A DNA stretch of 64,000 nucleotides from Streptomyces populi (GTDB lineage Bacteria; Actinomycetota; Actinomycetes; Streptomycetales; Streptomycetaceae). Made by a program: the position numbers and the translations under genes. Position 1 is the first letter of the stretch. Each line of letters begins with the position of its first letter. This document shows, in pieces, positions 43,008 through 53,088 of this stretch. The DNA lies in NCBI RefSeq assembly GCF_002911015.1, contig NZ_KZ626841.1, positions 1-64,000 of the forward strand, written 5' to 3'. Below the pieces are notes generated by a model. The model worked only from the letters and a program-made list of their open reading frames with translations, was not told the DNA's origin and made no database searches.

Positions 43008-44072
43008 ATGGCCAATGATCGAATCGGTGCTCGAGACAATTCGGTGGTGGGGGTGGACTGGGTGCGAGTGAAGTCGTACGTGGATCTGCATCGGGAGATG
43101 GCCGCGGACATCGAGGCGGAGCGGAATTCCGCGCTCGACCTGCTGGGGCCGTCGGCGGCCTCCGTCCGGGCGTCGGTCGCCGCACTCCTGGAGCACAGGA
43201 CGTTCGCCTACCCGCTGTCCGTGCTGCCGATGATCGTCCACGCCGTGGAGACGGGAGCGCCCGGACCGGCGGTTCCCCTGGCCGTCGTCCACGAACTGTG
43301 GTGGACCTCCGCGTGCCACCTGGACGACCTCGCCGACGGTCAGACCGCCCTCACCGCCGGGGGGCTCGGTGAGAGCGAGGCGCTGCTCGCCACGGTCATC
43401 AGCGGAATTCCGCTCCCCCTGCTCGTCGTCCAGTCGCCGCGGATACCCGAGAGGGCGCGCGGCGCGCTGTCGGCCGAGGTCGTGAGGTGCTGGATCACCG
43501 CGACCGAGGGGCAGTTGAGGGACCTTCGCGCGGACGTGGGCGCGGCCACGCGCGACGCCGTGGTCGCGGCGTACCTCGGGAAGTCCGGCGCGCCGTTCAG
43601 CATGGTCACCGCCATGGCCGCGCAACTGGCCGGCTGTCCGGACGAAAGGGTCGAGCTCTGGCGGGAGTTCGGCAACGGCTTCGGCGTCCTGTGGCAGCTG
43701 TTCAACGATCAGCAGGACATCCTGACCGGCCGCAACGAAGACCTCGCGAACGGTACGGTGACGTATCTGCTGGCGTGCGCGCTGGAGGGCGCCGGCCCGG
43801 ATGTGGCGGGCCGTCTCCTGGAACTGCACACCGCCGCGCGCCGCTCGCCCGACGCCGGAGCGGCGCTCATCGACCTCCTGCTCGCACCGGAGGTGCTGCG
43901 CCGGTACGAGGAGGGCATCGGCGGCTTCCGGGACAGGGCCCACTTCCTCCTGTCCGGACTCGGGGGCGACGCGGCCCATGCGGCCGTCCTGCACGACCTG
44001 GTGGACCGGGCTTCCCCGATGCTCCTCCGGGCGGCGGAACCCGTCGCCCAGGCGGTTCCGGCCCGGCGCTGA
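43008..44072 (+). CDS. polyprenyl synthetase (class I isoprenoid) family protein
   Basis: A 354-residue all-helical enzyme. First Asp-rich motif D106-D107-L-A-D110 (CHLDDLAD) and second N233-D234-Q-Q-D237 (LFNDQQDI) match the trans-isoprenyl diphosphate synthase superfamily. The usual Arg-Arg pair after the first motif is absent (DGQTALTAGG follows) and the second motif starts with Asn, as in ComQ-like prenyltransferases and other atypical members. So it may prenylate something else or cyclise a prenyl diphosphate. Start uncertain: no Shine-Dalgarno before ATG; a later GTG near 43061 is possible. Divergent from the glycosyltransferase. Confidence 0.78.
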   Translation: MANDRIGARDNSVVGVDWVRVKSYVDLHREMAADIEAERNSALDLLGPSAASVRASVAALLEHRTFAYPLSVLPMIVHAVETGAPGPAVPLAVVHELWWTSACHLDDLADGQTALTAGGLGESEALLATVISGIPLPLLVVQSPRIPERARGALSAEVVRCWITATEGQLRDLRADVGAATRDAVVAAYLGKSGAPFSMVTAMAAQLAGCPDERVELWREFGNGFGVLWQLFNDQQDILTGRNEDLANGTVTYLLACALEGAGPDVAGRLLELHTAARRSPDAGAALIDLLLAPEVLRRYEEGIGGFRDRAHFLLSGLGGDAAHAAVLHDLVDRASPMLLRAAEPVAQAVPARR

Positions 44073-44158
44073 CGGCGGTCCCGCCGGCCCCGGAGCCGGG
44101 CCCCTGCCGCCGGGCCCGCGCCGGTGCGGCCACCGGCCGAGGACGCCGGGCACACCGA

Positions 44159-44195
44159 GAAGGTCCAGGTCGGACGAGACCTGACCTGGACCTTC
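44159..44195. terminator. bidirectional terminator, 13-bp perfect stem
   Basis: GAAGGTCCAGGTC (44159-44171) pairs exactly with 44183-44195; 11-nt loop. Lies between convergent genes ending at 44072 and 44209. Confidence 0.75.
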
Positions 44196-44208
44196 GGTCA
44201 GTTCCTCC

Positions 44209-44574
44209 CTACTCGTCCCATGCCTGTACCAGTGTCTGCTCGACGATCTTGCCGTCGCGCAACGACATCATCGACGTGCTCAGCACCCGCACCCCGTCCG
44301 CGTACACGCAGCTTTCGGTGTAGGCGACGTGGTCGCCCTGGACGACGCACTGCTCCATCTTGTGTGTCATGTCCCGGCTGTAGACGTCGTCGAGCATCTC
44401 GGCGATCTCGGCGCGGCCGTGTTTGATCATCGGGTGACTGGGCTGGGTGTTGCGGTCCACGATGCGCAGTTCCGCGTCGTCCGCGTAGAGCGACAGCAGA
44501 TCTGCCGCACTGTGTCCTTCAATGCCCCGGCGCAGCGCCTCGGTGTCGAAGGCGGGGGCTGCCGCTGTGCCCAT
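44209..44574 (-). CDS. NTF2/SnoaL-like protein
   Basis: A 121-residue protein with the cone-shaped alpha+beta fold of NTF2-like/SnoaL-like proteins: LLSLYADDAELRIVDRN, GRAEIAEMLDDVYSRDMTH and YTESCVYADGVRVLSTSMM, DGKIVEQTLVQAW. Family members include polyketide cyclases, isomerases and many without known function. AGGAGG lies six nt before ATG. It is 148 bp upstream (on this strand, downstream) of an AraC gene; co-regulation is unclear. Confidence 0.85.
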   Translation of the reverse strand: MGTAAAPAFDTEALRRGIEGHSAADLLSLYADDAELRIVDRNTQPSHPMIKHGRAEIAEMLDDVYSRDMTHKMEQCVVQGDHVAYTESCVYADGVRVLSTSMMSLRDGKIVEQTLVQAWDE

Positions 44575-44722
44575 GGGTGACCTCCTCGGGAAGGCGCGGG
44601 CCGGCCGCGAGCCGGCCGCGCGGCGCCTCAGTACCGAGCGTCCTCCGCCCCGGCGCCCACGGCAAACGCAAGAATCCGATGCGCCTCCCGGGTGAGCGGG
44701 GACCGGACCGTGTGCGGCCCGT

Positions 44723-45682
44723 TCACGGATCGGCGGGGTGCCCGTGCCGCGGGGTGGTGTCCCCTCCGCCCCGTGCCGAGGGGAGGTCCGCGCCCCGTTC
44801 GCGCACCGTGGTGCGGAACGCGATGGGAGCCTGGCCGGCCCGCTGGTGGAAGTACTTGGCGAAGTTCGTGGCGCTGGAGAAGCCCAGCCGGTCGGCGATG
44901 CGGGCGGCGGCCAGGTCGGTGTGGGCGAGCAGCCGCTTGGCCTCCAGGACGACCCGGCGGTCGATGAACTCCTTGGCGCCGACCCCCGCCGATTCGAGGG
45001 CGGCCCGGGACAGCGTGCGGGCCGAGTAGCCGAGGGCGAGGGCGTAGTCGTCCACCCGGCGGGTGCGCGCGAAGTCCCGCTCGACGCCGGCACGGAACCG
45101 GAGAAAGGTTTCGCTCGGCTCTGCGGCCGGGCCGCCGGACTCCTCCGGATGGGCCAGACGCAGGAGCAGCACGTCCAGCAGATGACGTAGTACGGCATCG
45201 CGCGCCTCCCGCGGCAGCCGTCCCGGTGTCCGGAACTCGTGCTCCAGGTGTGCCGTGGCCACCCGCAACGAGGTGGCGGCCTCGGCCCTCGGGACGCGCA
45301 GCACGCGGGCGTGCGGATCGTCGAGACGGGCCGCACGGACGGTGGCCTCGCCCGGGAAGTCCCGCTCGAAGGCGATCAGGGTGCCTTCGGCCCGTGTGAG
45401 CTCTCCCCACTGGAGGACCTGCCCGGGGCGCGTCCACAGCCAGGAGCCCCGCCCGACGTCATGGGCCGTGAAGTCCACGGTCGGGCGCAGCGTGCCGGAG
45501 GAGAGCGTGAGCACCTGGTGGAAGGCGGGGCGCTGCGGCGCGCCGAGGTCGGTGCCGTGGACGCGGGCCCGGGCGCGCAGCGCGGCCAGCGAGATCACTT
45601 CCAGGCCGGCGGGTGCGTCGGCGGGTACCGCGAAGATGATCCCGGGGACGGCCTGCCCGGCCGGGTGTCGGTTCTTGACCAT
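44723..45682 (-). CDS. AraC-family transcriptional regulator
   Basis: A 319-residue protein: an N-terminal cupin-like sensor (HQVLTLSSGTLRPTVDF) and a C-terminal double helix-turn-helix (DDYALALGYSARTLSRAAL, IADRLGFSSATNFAKYFHQRAGQAPIAFR). It probably activates a nearby gene in response to a small ligand; the NTF2-like gene follows on the same strand. ATG start with a weak AGGCGA upstream. Confidence 0.9.
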   Translation of the reverse strand: MVKNRHPAGQAVPGIIFAVPADAPAGLEVISLAALRARARVHGTDLGAPQRPAFHQVLTLSSGTLRPTVDFTAHDVGRGSWLWTRPGQVLQWGELTRAEGTLIAFERDFPGEATVRAARLDDPHARVLRVPRAEAATSLRVATAHLEHEFRTPGRLPREARDAVLRHLLDVLLLRLAHPEESGGPAAEPSETFLRFRAGVERDFARTRRVDDYALALGYSARTLSRAALESAGVGAKEFIDRRVVLEAKRLLAHTDLAAARIADRLGFSSATNFAKYFHQRAGQAPIAFRTTVRERGADLPSARGGGDTTPRHGHPADP

Positions 45683-45882
45683 GATCAGTCGCCTGGGTAT
45701 CAGGGTGGGACGTGCCTCGCCGCCCGGTCGGGGCCGGCCGCGGGCGGCCGCCCCTCGTGGCGGAAAGAAGGCATCACCCTAGAGGAGAGCCGGGCCGTCG
45801 CCAAGGAATTGCCGCGGTCCTTTTCGCCGGGGCGCGGTACCGGACGCGGTCGCGGTACCGGGGCGCGGTCGTGGTGCCGGGG

Positions 45883-47637
45883 TCAGCCGGCGGTCGCGAG
45901 GAACTGGGTGGCGGCCAGTTCGGCGTAGAGCGGGTCCGCCTCGACGAGTTCGCGGTGGGTGCCCACGGCGCGGACGCGGCCCGCGTCCATCACGACGATC
46001 CGGTCGGCCGACGTGACGGTGGACAGCCGGTGCGCGACCACCAGCACCGTGGTCGTACGGGCCACGTCGGCGACCGTGTCACGCAGCGCGGCCTCGTTGA
46101 CGGCGTCGAGCTGCGAGGTGGCCTCGTCGAGGAGCAGCAGCCGGGGGCGGCGCAGCAGGGCCCGTGCGATGGCGACGCGCTGGCGCTCACCACCGGACAG
46201 TTTGGTGCCGCGATGCCCGACGAGCGTGTCGAGACCGTTGGGCAGCCGGGCCACGAGGCCGTCGAGGCGGGTCGTCCCCAGCACCCGGGTCAGCTCGCCC
46301 TCGCCGGCCTCCGGATTGCCGAGCAGGAGGTTGTCGCGCAGGGAGCCCGACAGCACCGGCGCGTCCTGCTCCACGTAGCCGATGGCGGACCGGAGGCGGG
46401 GCAGCTCCCACGCGTCGAGCGGGAGGCCGTCCACGCTGATGACGCCCGCCTCGGGCTCGTAGAACCGCTCGATGAGCGAGAACACGGTGGTCTTGCCCGC
46501 GCCGGAGGGGCCGACGAACGCGGTCAGGCCCCGGGCCGGGACGGCGAACGTCATGCCGTGGTGGACGTACGGCAGGTCGTCGGCGTACCGGAAGCGGACG
46601 TCCTCGAAGGCGAGCGACGCCGGCTCCGCGTCCGGCGCGGGCAGTGGCGCGGGCGGGGCGGCGGGTTCGGCGGGCAGCCGCAGGGCCTCCTGGATACGGG
46701 CGAGCGCGGCGGCACCGCTCTGGTACTGCGTGACCGCGCCGACCACCTGCTGGATCGGGGACATCAGGTAGAAGACGTACAGCAGGAAGGCGACCAGGGT
46801 GCCGACGTGGACGGCGCCGGTCGCGACCCGGGCGCCGCCCACCGCCAGGACCGTGATGAAGGCGACCTGCATCGCCAGGCCGGCCGTGTTGCCGGCGGCC
46901 GCCGACCACCTGGCCGCCCGCACGCTCTGCCGCCAGGACTCCTCGGCGGCCGCGTGGACGTTCCGCTCCTCACGGTGCTCGGCGCCCGAGGCCTTGACCG
47001 TGCGCAGCGCGCCGAGCGTCCGTTCCAGCGAGGCCCCCATCGCCCCGACGGCGTCCTGGGCCCGCCGGCTCGCCCGGTTGATGCGCGGCACGATCAGTCC
47101 GAGCACCGTGCCCGCGCACAGCACGACGCCCAGTGTGACGCCGAGCAGCACCATGTCGACCAGGCCCATCATCACCACCGTCGCGACGAGGGTGAGGCCG
47201 CCGGTGCCGAGGCCGACCAGGGAATCGGTCGTGACCTCGCGCAGCAGGGTCGTGTCGGAGGTGATGCGCGCCATCAGGTCGCCGGGCTCGCTGCGGTCCA
47301 CGGCGGGTATGCGCAGCCGCAGCAGATACGACGACAGGGTGCGCCGCGCGCCCAGCACCACCGACTCCGCGGTGCGCCGCAGCACGTACGAACCCAGCGC
47401 TCCCACGGCCGCGTTGGTCACCACCAGGGCCGCCATGCCGAGCAGGGCCCGTCCGATCGGCCGGTCGTGCGACAGGTCGTCGATGAGCCCGCGCGCCACC
47501 AGCGGCAGCAGCAGACCGGTGGCCCCGGTCGCCAGCGCCAGCAGCGCACCCCCGAACAGCGCCCGGCGGTGCGGTCGTACGTACCCGAGCAGCAGGCGCC
47601 ACGCGGGCACCTCGGGCGCGGTCTCGGTCAGGCTCAC
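45883..47637 (-). CDS. ABC exporter, fused permease and ATPase (type IV/MsbA-like)
   Basis: A 584-residue half-transporter. Six membrane helices (about residues 18-310) then an ATPase domain with Walker [10 protein letters not shown], signature [16 protein letters not shown] and Walker [13 protein letters not shown]. It resembles lipid/drug exporters of the MsbA/BmrA class and should function as a homodimer. GTG start with GAGGAG upstream. No peptidase domain and no precursor nearby, so it is not linked to the NHLP cassette. Confidence 0.9.
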   Translation of the reverse strand: MSLTETAPEVPAWRLLLGYVRPHRRALFGGALLALATGATGLLLPLVARGLIDDLSHDRPIGRALLGMAALVVTNAAVGALGSYVLRRTAESVVLGARRTLSSYLLRLRIPAVDRSEPGDLMARITSDTTLLREVTTDSLVGLGTGGLTLVATVVMMGLVDMVLLGVTLGVVLCAGTVLGLIVPRINRASRRAQDAVGAMGASLERTLGALRTVKASGAEHREERNVHAAAEESWRQSVRAARWSAAAGNTAGLAMQVAFITVLAVGGARVATGAVHVGTLVAFLLYVFYLMSPIQQVVGAVTQYQSGAAALARIQEALRLPAEPAAPPAPLPAPDAEPASLAFEDVRFRYADDLPYVHHGMTFAVPARGLTAFVGPSGAGKTTVFSLIERFYEPEAGVISVDGLPLDAWELPRLRSAIGYVEQDAPVLSGSLRDNLLLGNPEAGEGELTRVLGTTRLDGLVARLPNGLDTLVGHRGTKLSGGERQRVAIARALLRRPRLLLLDEATSQLDAVNEAALRDTVADVARTTTVLVVAHRLSTVTSADRIVVMDAGRVRAVGTHRELVEADPLYAELAATQFLATAG

Positions 47638-47725
47638 GGCGCTCCTCGCGGGAGTTGGGACGGGCGTTCAGGCTACGTCGGCGACGCGCCCGCACCGGCC
47701 CCGGCCGCGGTGACGGCGCGCGGAC

Positions 47726-48310
47726 TCAGGACACGCGCTCCTCGAGTGCCGCGAGGGTGGCGTCGAGGTCCGCCGCGCGGGGCCGGTTGTGCGGGAGCTT
47801 CGAGAGCAGCGCGGCCATGCCGCAGGTGTCGGTGAGGGCGGAGAAGACCAGACCGCCCGCGATCCCGGCGGAGAGCAACTGCCAGGCGGGGTGCAGGAGT
47901 CCGAGGCCGAGGCCGGCGAGGACGACGGTGCCGGCGGTGAGGCGGACCTGGCGTTCCATGGCCCAGCCGGCCCGGGTGGTGCCGGACGGGCGGTGCAGTT
48001 CGTGCCCGCGCTCCGCCCAGGCGCCGGTGCCGCCGGTGAGCGTGGCCGCCGGCACCCCGTGCCCGGCCAGCAGGGCGCAGCCGTTCGCGGAGCGGGCGCC
48101 GGAGCGGCAGACGAGGAGCAGTTCGGCGCGGGCGCCGGCGAGCACGGGCAGCGCGCGGTCGAGCCGGTCCAGCGGAATGTTCAGGGCGCCCGGCAGGTGG
48201 CCGGAGGCGTATTCGCCGGGGGTGCGGACGTCGATGACGGTCAGCTCGCCGAGGCGGCCGTGGGCCTGGTCGACGTCGAGGGAGACGGAGGTGTTCATGC
48301 GGAGTGACAT
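47726..48310 (-). CDS. rhodanese-like protein with C-terminal DUF2892 membrane segment
   Basis: A 194-residue protein. The rhodanese domain (about residues 8-110; VIDVRTPGEYASGHLPGALNIP, catalytic Cys in LLVCRSGARS) is followed by two membrane helices (about 126-165; LTAGTVVLAGLGLGLLHPAW, LSAGIAGGLVFSALT), as in YgaP-type proteins. It would move sulfane sulfur at the membrane. Its promoter region shares the ATACCCCTAGGGGTAT operator with the divergent CstR gene, placing it in the same persulfide regulon. Start could be at MSLR (48310, with AAGAG upstream) or MNTS (48298). Confidence 0.87.
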   Translation of the reverse strand: MSLRMNTSVSLDVDQAHGRLGELTVIDVRTPGEYASGHLPGALNIPLDRLDRALPVLAGARAELLLVCRSGARSANGCALLAGHGVPAATLTGGTGAWAERGHELHRPSGTTRAGWAMERQVRLTAGTVVLAGLGLGLLHPAWQLLSAGIAGGLVFSALTDTCGMAALLSKLPHNRPRAADLDATLAALEERVS

Positions 48311-48347
48311 CCTTGCTCTTCGGGGGGTGCCCCGCAGGGCGGAGTAA

Positions 48348-48668
<321 letters not shown>

Positions 48669-48671
48669 GCC

Positions 48672-49418
48672 TCACAGGACGACGTCCAGGAGCATCAGTC
48701 CCGCCACGGCCAGCAGCGCCCAGGCGAAGATCCGCTGGAGCGTGCCGCCCGAGACCCGGGCGGCCAGTCGCTTCCCGTCCCAGGCGCCGAGGACGGCCGC
48801 CCCGGCGAACGGCGCCACCACCGCCCAGTCCAGGCTCTGCGCCGTTCCCGCGCGGGCGAGCAGCGCGGCGAGCGAGTTCGCCGTGATCACCAGCAGGCTG
48901 GTGCCGACGGCGGCCCGCATCCGCAGCCCCACGACGTTCACCAGGGCCGGTACGGCGAGAAAGCCGCCGCCCACGCCCAGTACCCCGGTCACCGCGCCGA
49001 GACCGGCGCCCGTTCCGGTGATCCGGCCGGTCCCCGCGGGCGCCGCCCCGGGCCCGTCGGCCGCCGGCCGGAGCATCCGGAACGCCGCGAGGCCCGCGAT
49101 CAGTGAGAACGCGCCGGTCAGCAGGGCGGGAGGCAGCCGTCCGGAGACCGCCCCGCCCAGCGCCGCCGGGATCAGCCCGGCCGCCGCGAACAGCGCTCCG
49201 GCACGCCAGCGGACGGTGCCCTGCCGGGCGTGTGCCGACAGCGCGGTCGCCGAGGTGACGGTGACGATGACCAGGCTCGCGGTGGTGGCCGCCGAGGGAG
49301 TGAATCCGAGCAGGTAGATCAGGGCGGGTACGGTCAGCACGCTGCCGCCGCCGCCCAGCGCCCCGAGCGCGAGCCCGGTCACGGCCCCGGCGGCGAGGGC
49401 GAGGATCAGGACACTCAC
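48672..49418 (-). CDS. tauE: TauE/SafE-family sulfite/anion exporter
   Basis: A 248-residue protein with about eight membrane helices and the two paired repeats of the TauE/SafE family (GLALGALGGGGSVLTVPALIY, then GVLGVGGGFLAVPALVNVVG). In cst operons it exports sulfite or thiosulfate made by persulfide oxidation. GTG start overlaps the stop of the MBL/rhodanese gene (GTGA), so the two are translated together. Confidence 0.85.
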   Translation of the reverse strand: MSVLILALAAGAVTGLALGALGGGGSVLTVPALIYLLGFTPSAATTASLVIVTVTSATALSAHARQGTVRWRAGALFAAAGLIPAALGGAVSGRLPPALLTGAFSLIAGLAAFRMLRPAADGPGAAPAGTGRITGTGAGLGAVTGVLGVGGGFLAVPALVNVVGLRMRAAVGTSLLVITANSLAALLARAGTAQSLDWAVVAPFAGAAVLGAWDGKRLAARVSGGTLQRIFAWALLAVAGLMLLDVVL

Positions 49419-50821
49419 GCGGCGGGGTCCTCGGCCTCGGCACGGTCCGCGGCGGGAGCGGTCCGTGCCATCGGGAGACCGGAGGCGGCCGCGGCGGCGA
49501 AGGAGTCGTCGACGGCCACGACGTCCCGGCCCGCCGCGTCGAGCAGCGAGGCGGCGATCGCGGCCCGCGCGCCGCCGGCGCAGTGCACCCAGACGGTCCC
49601 GGCGGGTATCTCCCCGAGCCGGTCGCGGACCTGGTGCACGGGGATGTGCGCCGACCCCGCCACATGGCCCCCGGCGCGCTCCGAGTCGCGCCGGACGTCC
49701 AGGACCACGGTCCGGCCGGAGGGGTCGTACACCTCGGCCAGTTCGGCGAAGGAGGCGCGGCGGAAGGCGCGCGGCCGTTCCCCCTCGCGCACCCAGTCGG
49801 CCGGCGAGCCGATCGCGGCGGCGGCGGGACGGTCCACCCCGACCTGCGCCAGCTCCCGCTGGGCGCGGGCGAGTTGTTCCGGTGACTCGGCGAGCAGTGT
49901 GACCGGCTTGCCCCAGGGCAGCAGCCAGGCCAGATGGACGGCGAACTGTCCGTCCGCCTCGAAGTTGACCGCTCCGGCGACATGTCCCGCGGCGAACGCG
50001 AGCCGGCTTCGCAGGTCCACGACCCATTCGCCGGCCGCGAGCCGCGCGGCGATCTCCGTGGCGTCCGCGAGCGCGGGCGGGGTCAGATCGAGGGAGGCCG
50101 GGCCCCGGGCGTTGGCGGGCCCCATGTGGGCGTAGTACGCGGGCACGTCGTCGAGTCCGGCGAGCAGGTCCGCGACGAACGCGTCGACGTCCTTGATCAG
50201 GGCCTCGTTGCCGGCCCGCTCGCGCCCGATCGTGGTCGCGTCGCCCCCGCCGCCTCCCGCGGAGCAGAAGCTGCCGAAGCCGTGGGTGGGCAGGACGGCG
50301 GTGTCGTCGGGCAGCTCGGCGGCGAGCCGGTGCGCCGACGCGTGCTGGGCGCGGGCCAGCTCGTCGGTCAGTCGCGGCTCGACGAGATCGGGCCGGCCGA
50401 CCGTGCCGATGAGCAGGGAGCCGCCGGTGAAGGCCGCGACGGCCCGTCCGTCCTCCTGGAGGACGTACGAGGTGTGGTGCGGGGTGTGGCCGGGCGTGGC
50501 CAGCGCCCGCAGCGTCAGCCCGGCGTCCACCTCCGTCGTGTCCCCGTCGGCCACGGGCACCCGCTCGAACGCGACCCGGGCGCCGGCCGGGACGAGGTAG
50601 GCGGCCCCGGTGAGCCGGGCCAGCTCCAGGCCGCCGCTCACGTAGTCGTTGTGCAGGTGCGTCTCGACGACGTACGCGATCCGCACGCCCCGCCGGGCCG
50701 CGGCCGTGATCACCCGCTCGGCGTCCCTGGGCGGATCGACGGCGACGGCGGTGCGCGGGCCTCCGGCCAGATAGCTCCGGTTGCCCAGGCCCGCCACCTC
50801 GATGGTGTCGACGAAGAACAC
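49415..50821 (-). CDS. cstB: MBL-fold persulfide dioxygenase with two rhodanese domains (CstB-like)
   Basis: A 468-residue protein. The N-terminal metallo-beta-lactamase domain (about residues 1-240) carries THLHNDYVSGG, GHTPHHTSYV and a later PTHGFGSFC, typical of ETHE1/CstB. Two rhodanese-like domains follow (about 255-345 and 370-460). The first has LLAESPEQ where the catalytic Cys should be, so it is likely inactive; the second has HCAGGARA with Cys. GTG start with GAGAGGAG upstream. It oxidises persulfides to sulfite. Two C5G5 palindromes precede it, so CstR should control it. Confidence 0.88.
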   Translation of the reverse strand: MFFVDTIEVAGLGNRSYLAGGPRTAVAVDPPRDAERVITAAARRGVRIAYVVETHLHNDYVSGGLELARLTGAAYLVPAGARVAFERVPVADGDTTEVDAGLTLRALATPGHTPHHTSYVLQEDGRAVAAFTGGSLLIGTVGRPDLVEPRLTDELARAQHASAHRLAAELPDDTAVLPTHGFGSFCSAGGGGGDATTIGRERAGNEALIKDVDAFVADLLAGLDDVPAYYAHMGPANARGPASLDLTPPALADATEIAARLAAGEWVVDLRSRLAFAAGHVAGAVNFEADGQFAVHLAWLLPWGKPVTLLAESPEQLARAQRELAQVGVDRPAAAAIGSPADWVREGERPRAFRRASFAELAEVYDPSGRTVVLDVRRDSERAGGHVAGSAHIPVHQVRDRLGEIPAGTVWVHCAGGARAAIAASLLDAAGRDVVAVDDSFAAAAASGLPMARTAPAADRAEAEDPAA

Positions 50822-50874
50822 GGCTGCACTCCTCTCCTGCGGGAAGCCCGATGGCTTCGCGGCTCGGTGAAAAT

Positions 50875-50888
50875 TACCCCCGGGGGTA
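50875..50888. promoter_or_regulatory. CstR-type operator 1 of cstB
   Basis: TACCCCCGGGGGTA, perfect palindrome, 54 bp before the GTG of the MBL/rhodanese gene. Confidence 0.7.
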
Positions 50889-50906
50889 TATCCACCGTAG
50901 CAGAGG

Positions 50907-50920
50907 TACCCCCGGGGGTA
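50907..50920. promoter_or_regulatory. CstR-type operator 2 of cstB
   Basis: Second exact TACCCCCGGGGGTA, 32 bp from the first (about three helical turns), so two tetramers could bind on the same face of DNA. Confidence 0.7.
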
Positions 50921-51196
50921 TCTGGGAGGCGTTGCCGATGCGGCGGCGGGTGTCCGGGAGCGCTGTCCGTGCCGGGGCGGTGAACGGGTGAGGGGCGTCG
51001 GCCGTGCGGGGCGGCGGGCGCCCGGGGGTGCCGCCGACGGGCCGGTGGAGCGGATCACGGGGCGCCGGTCCCGGGCGGGGGCGGCGTCGTCCGCCGTACC
51101 GCGTCCGGAGCCGCCGCGGCCCACCTGGCCTTCTACCGGCGGGTCACCCCGTAGGGTCGGTCGGTGGAAGGTCCATCTAGGGAAGGGCTCATTCAC

Positions 51197-52282
51197 ATGG
51201 CGCAGGAAGTACGGGGCGTGATCGCACCGGGCAAGAACGAGCCGGTGCGCGTCGAGACCATCGTCGTGCCCGATCCGGGGCCCGGCGAGGCCGTGGTGAA
51301 GATCCAGGCCTGCGGGGTCTGCCACACGGACCTGCACTACAAGCAGGGCGGCATCAACGACGACTTCCCGTTCCTGCTCGGCCACGAGGCGGCCGGAGTC
51401 GTGGAGTCGGTCGGCGCCGGAGTCACGGACGTGGCCCCGGGCGACTTCGTGATCCTCAACTGGCGTGCGGTGTGCGGGCAGTGCCGCGCCTGTCTGCGCG
51501 GGCGCCCCTGGTACTGCTTCGACACCCACAACGCGAAGCAGAAGATGACGCTGAAGGACGGCACCGAACTGTCCCCGGCCCTCGGGATCGGCGCCTTCGC
51601 CGAGAAGACGCTGGTCGCGGCCGGACAGTGCACCAAGGTCGATCCGTCGGTCTCCCCGGCCGTCGCCGGACTGCTCGGCTGCGGAGTGATGGCCGGCATC
51701 GGGGCCGCCATCAACACGGGCAACGTCGGACGGGGCGACACCGTCGCCGTGATCGGCTGCGGCGGCGTCGGCGACGCGGCCATCGCGGGCTCCCGGCTCG
51801 CGGGCGCGGCGAAGATCATCGCCGTGGACATCGACGACCGCAAGCTCACGACCGCCGAGAAGCTCGGCGCCACGCACACGGTCAACTCCCGGACCACGGA
51901 CCCCGTCGAGGCGATCCGCGACCTCACCGGCGGCTTCGGCGCCGACGTCGTCATCGAGGCCGTCGGCCGCCCCGAGACCTATCAGCAGGCCTTCTACGCC
52001 CGCGACCTCGCCGGCACCGTCGTCCTGGTCGGGGTGCCCACCCCCGACATGAAGCTCGAACTCCCGCTGATCGACGTCTTCGGCCGCGGCGGCGCCCTCA
52101 AGTCGTCCTGGTACGGCGACTGTCTGCCCTCCCGCGACTTCCCGATGCTGATCGACCTGCACCTCCAAGGACGCCTGGACCTGGGCGCGTTCGTGAGCGA
52201 GACGATCACCCTGGACGACATCGAGGCGGCCTTCGAGCGGATGCACCACGGCGACGTGCTGCGGTCGGTGGTGGAGTTCTGA
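51197..52282 (+). CDS. S-(hydroxymethyl)mycothiol dehydrogenase (mycothiol-dependent formaldehyde dehydrogenase)
   Basis: A 361-residue zinc-dependent medium-chain alcohol dehydrogenase. Conserved zinc ligands ([16 protein letters not shown]), structural zinc cysteines ([15 protein letters not shown]), nucleotide motif GCGGVGDAA, and high similarity to the mycothiol/formaldehyde dehydrogenase subgroup. It oxidises the mycothiol-formaldehyde adduct to S-formylmycothiol using NAD. GGGAAGGG lies before the ATG at MAQEV. It overlaps the next gene by one base (TGATG), and the two detoxify formaldehyde. Confidence 0.92.
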   Translation: MAQEVRGVIAPGKNEPVRVETIVVPDPGPGEAVVKIQACGVCHTDLHYKQGGINDDFPFLLGHEAAGVVESVGAGVTDVAPGDFVILNWRAVCGQCRACLRGRPWYCFDTHNAKQKMTLKDGTELSPALGIGAFAEKTLVAAGQCTKVDPSVSPAVAGLLGCGVMAGIGAAINTGNVGRGDTVAVIGCGGVGDAAIAGSRLAGAAKIIAVDIDDRKLTTAEKLGATHTVNSRTTDPVEAIRDLTGGFGADVVIEAVGRPETYQQAFYARDLAGTVVLVGVPTPDMKLELPLIDVFGRGGALKSSWYGDCLPSRDFPMLIDLHLQGRLDLGAFVSETITLDDIEAAFERMHHGDVLRSVVEF

Positions 52283-52911
52283 TGGCCGCGCGCATCGAAC
52301 ACCTCGTCACCTCGGGCACGTTCGAGCTCGACGGCGGCACCTGGGAGGTCGACAACAACGTGTGGATCGTGGGCGACGACCACGAGGCCGTCGTGATCGA
52401 CGCCGCGCACGACGCCGACGCCATCGCGAAGGCGGTCGGCGACCGCCGCCTGCGCGGCATCGTGTGCACCCACGCCCACAACGACCACATCGACGCCGCT
52501 CCCGCCCTGGCGGAGCGCACCGGAGCCACCATCTGGCTCCACCCCGACGACCTGCCGCTGTGGAAGCTCACCCACCCGGACCGCATGCCCGACGCCTGGC
52601 TCCAGGACGGCCAGGTGATCGAGGCCGCGGGCACCGATCTGACCGTGCTGCACACCCCGGGCCACGCCCCCGGCGCGGTCTGCCTCTACGACCCGGGCCT
52701 GCGCACCCTCTTCTCCGGCGACACCCTTTTCCAGGGCGGCCCGGGGGCGACCGGCCGGTCCTACTCCCACTTCCCGACGATCATCGAGTCCATCCGCGAG
52801 CGGCTGCTCACCCTGCCCGCCGACACGGTCGTCCGTACCGGACACGGCGAGACGACCACGATCGGAGCGGAGGCGCCGCACCTGGAGGCGTGGATCGCGC
52901 GCGGCCACTGA
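52282..52911 (+). CDS. MBL-fold hydrolase partner of the mycothiol dehydrogenase
   Basis: A 209-residue metallo-beta-lactamase fold protein with THAHNDHIDAAP, HTPGHAPGAVC, SGDTLFQGGPG and a final TGHGETTTI. Such proteins usually follow the mycothiol-dependent formaldehyde dehydrogenase and are thought to hydrolyse S-formylmycothiol to formate and mycothiol. Translationally coupled with the upstream gene by TGATG. Confidence 0.9.
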   Translation: MAARIEHLVTSGTFELDGGTWEVDNNVWIVGDDHEAVVIDAAHDADAIAKAVGDRRLRGIVCTHAHNDHIDAAPALAERTGATIWLHPDDLPLWKLTHPDRMPDAWLQDGQVIEAAGTDLTVLHTPGHAPGAVCLYDPGLRTLFSGDTLFQGGPGATGRSYSHFPTIIESIRERLLTLPADTVVRTGHGETTTIGAEAPHLEAWIARGH

Positions 52912-53088
52912 CGCTCCGCCGCCCTCGCGGCGGCGCGGATCCGGCGCCCCGCCCGGCGGTCGTCCGCCGGGCGGCGACACGGAGGGGACGCCACACGGAT
53001 ACCTGACAGAAGATGTCCGGCTTCCAGGAGACGCTCGTAGGAGAACACGGGGGAGCGCCCGTGGACGCCACGCGCACGGAGGTCGGAC

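Larger units (their letters stand above)
50822..51196. other. intergenic region with two CstR-type operators
   Basis: The left part holds the promoter of the cstB-tauE operon and its two operators. The right part (to 51196) carries the promoter of the mycothiol-dependent dehydrogenase; I find no gene in it. Confidence 0.6.

Noticed and set aside
45883..47637. Third component of the NHLP exporter
   Set aside because: Far from the cassette, no peptidase or leader-binding domain; generic MsbA-like exporter.
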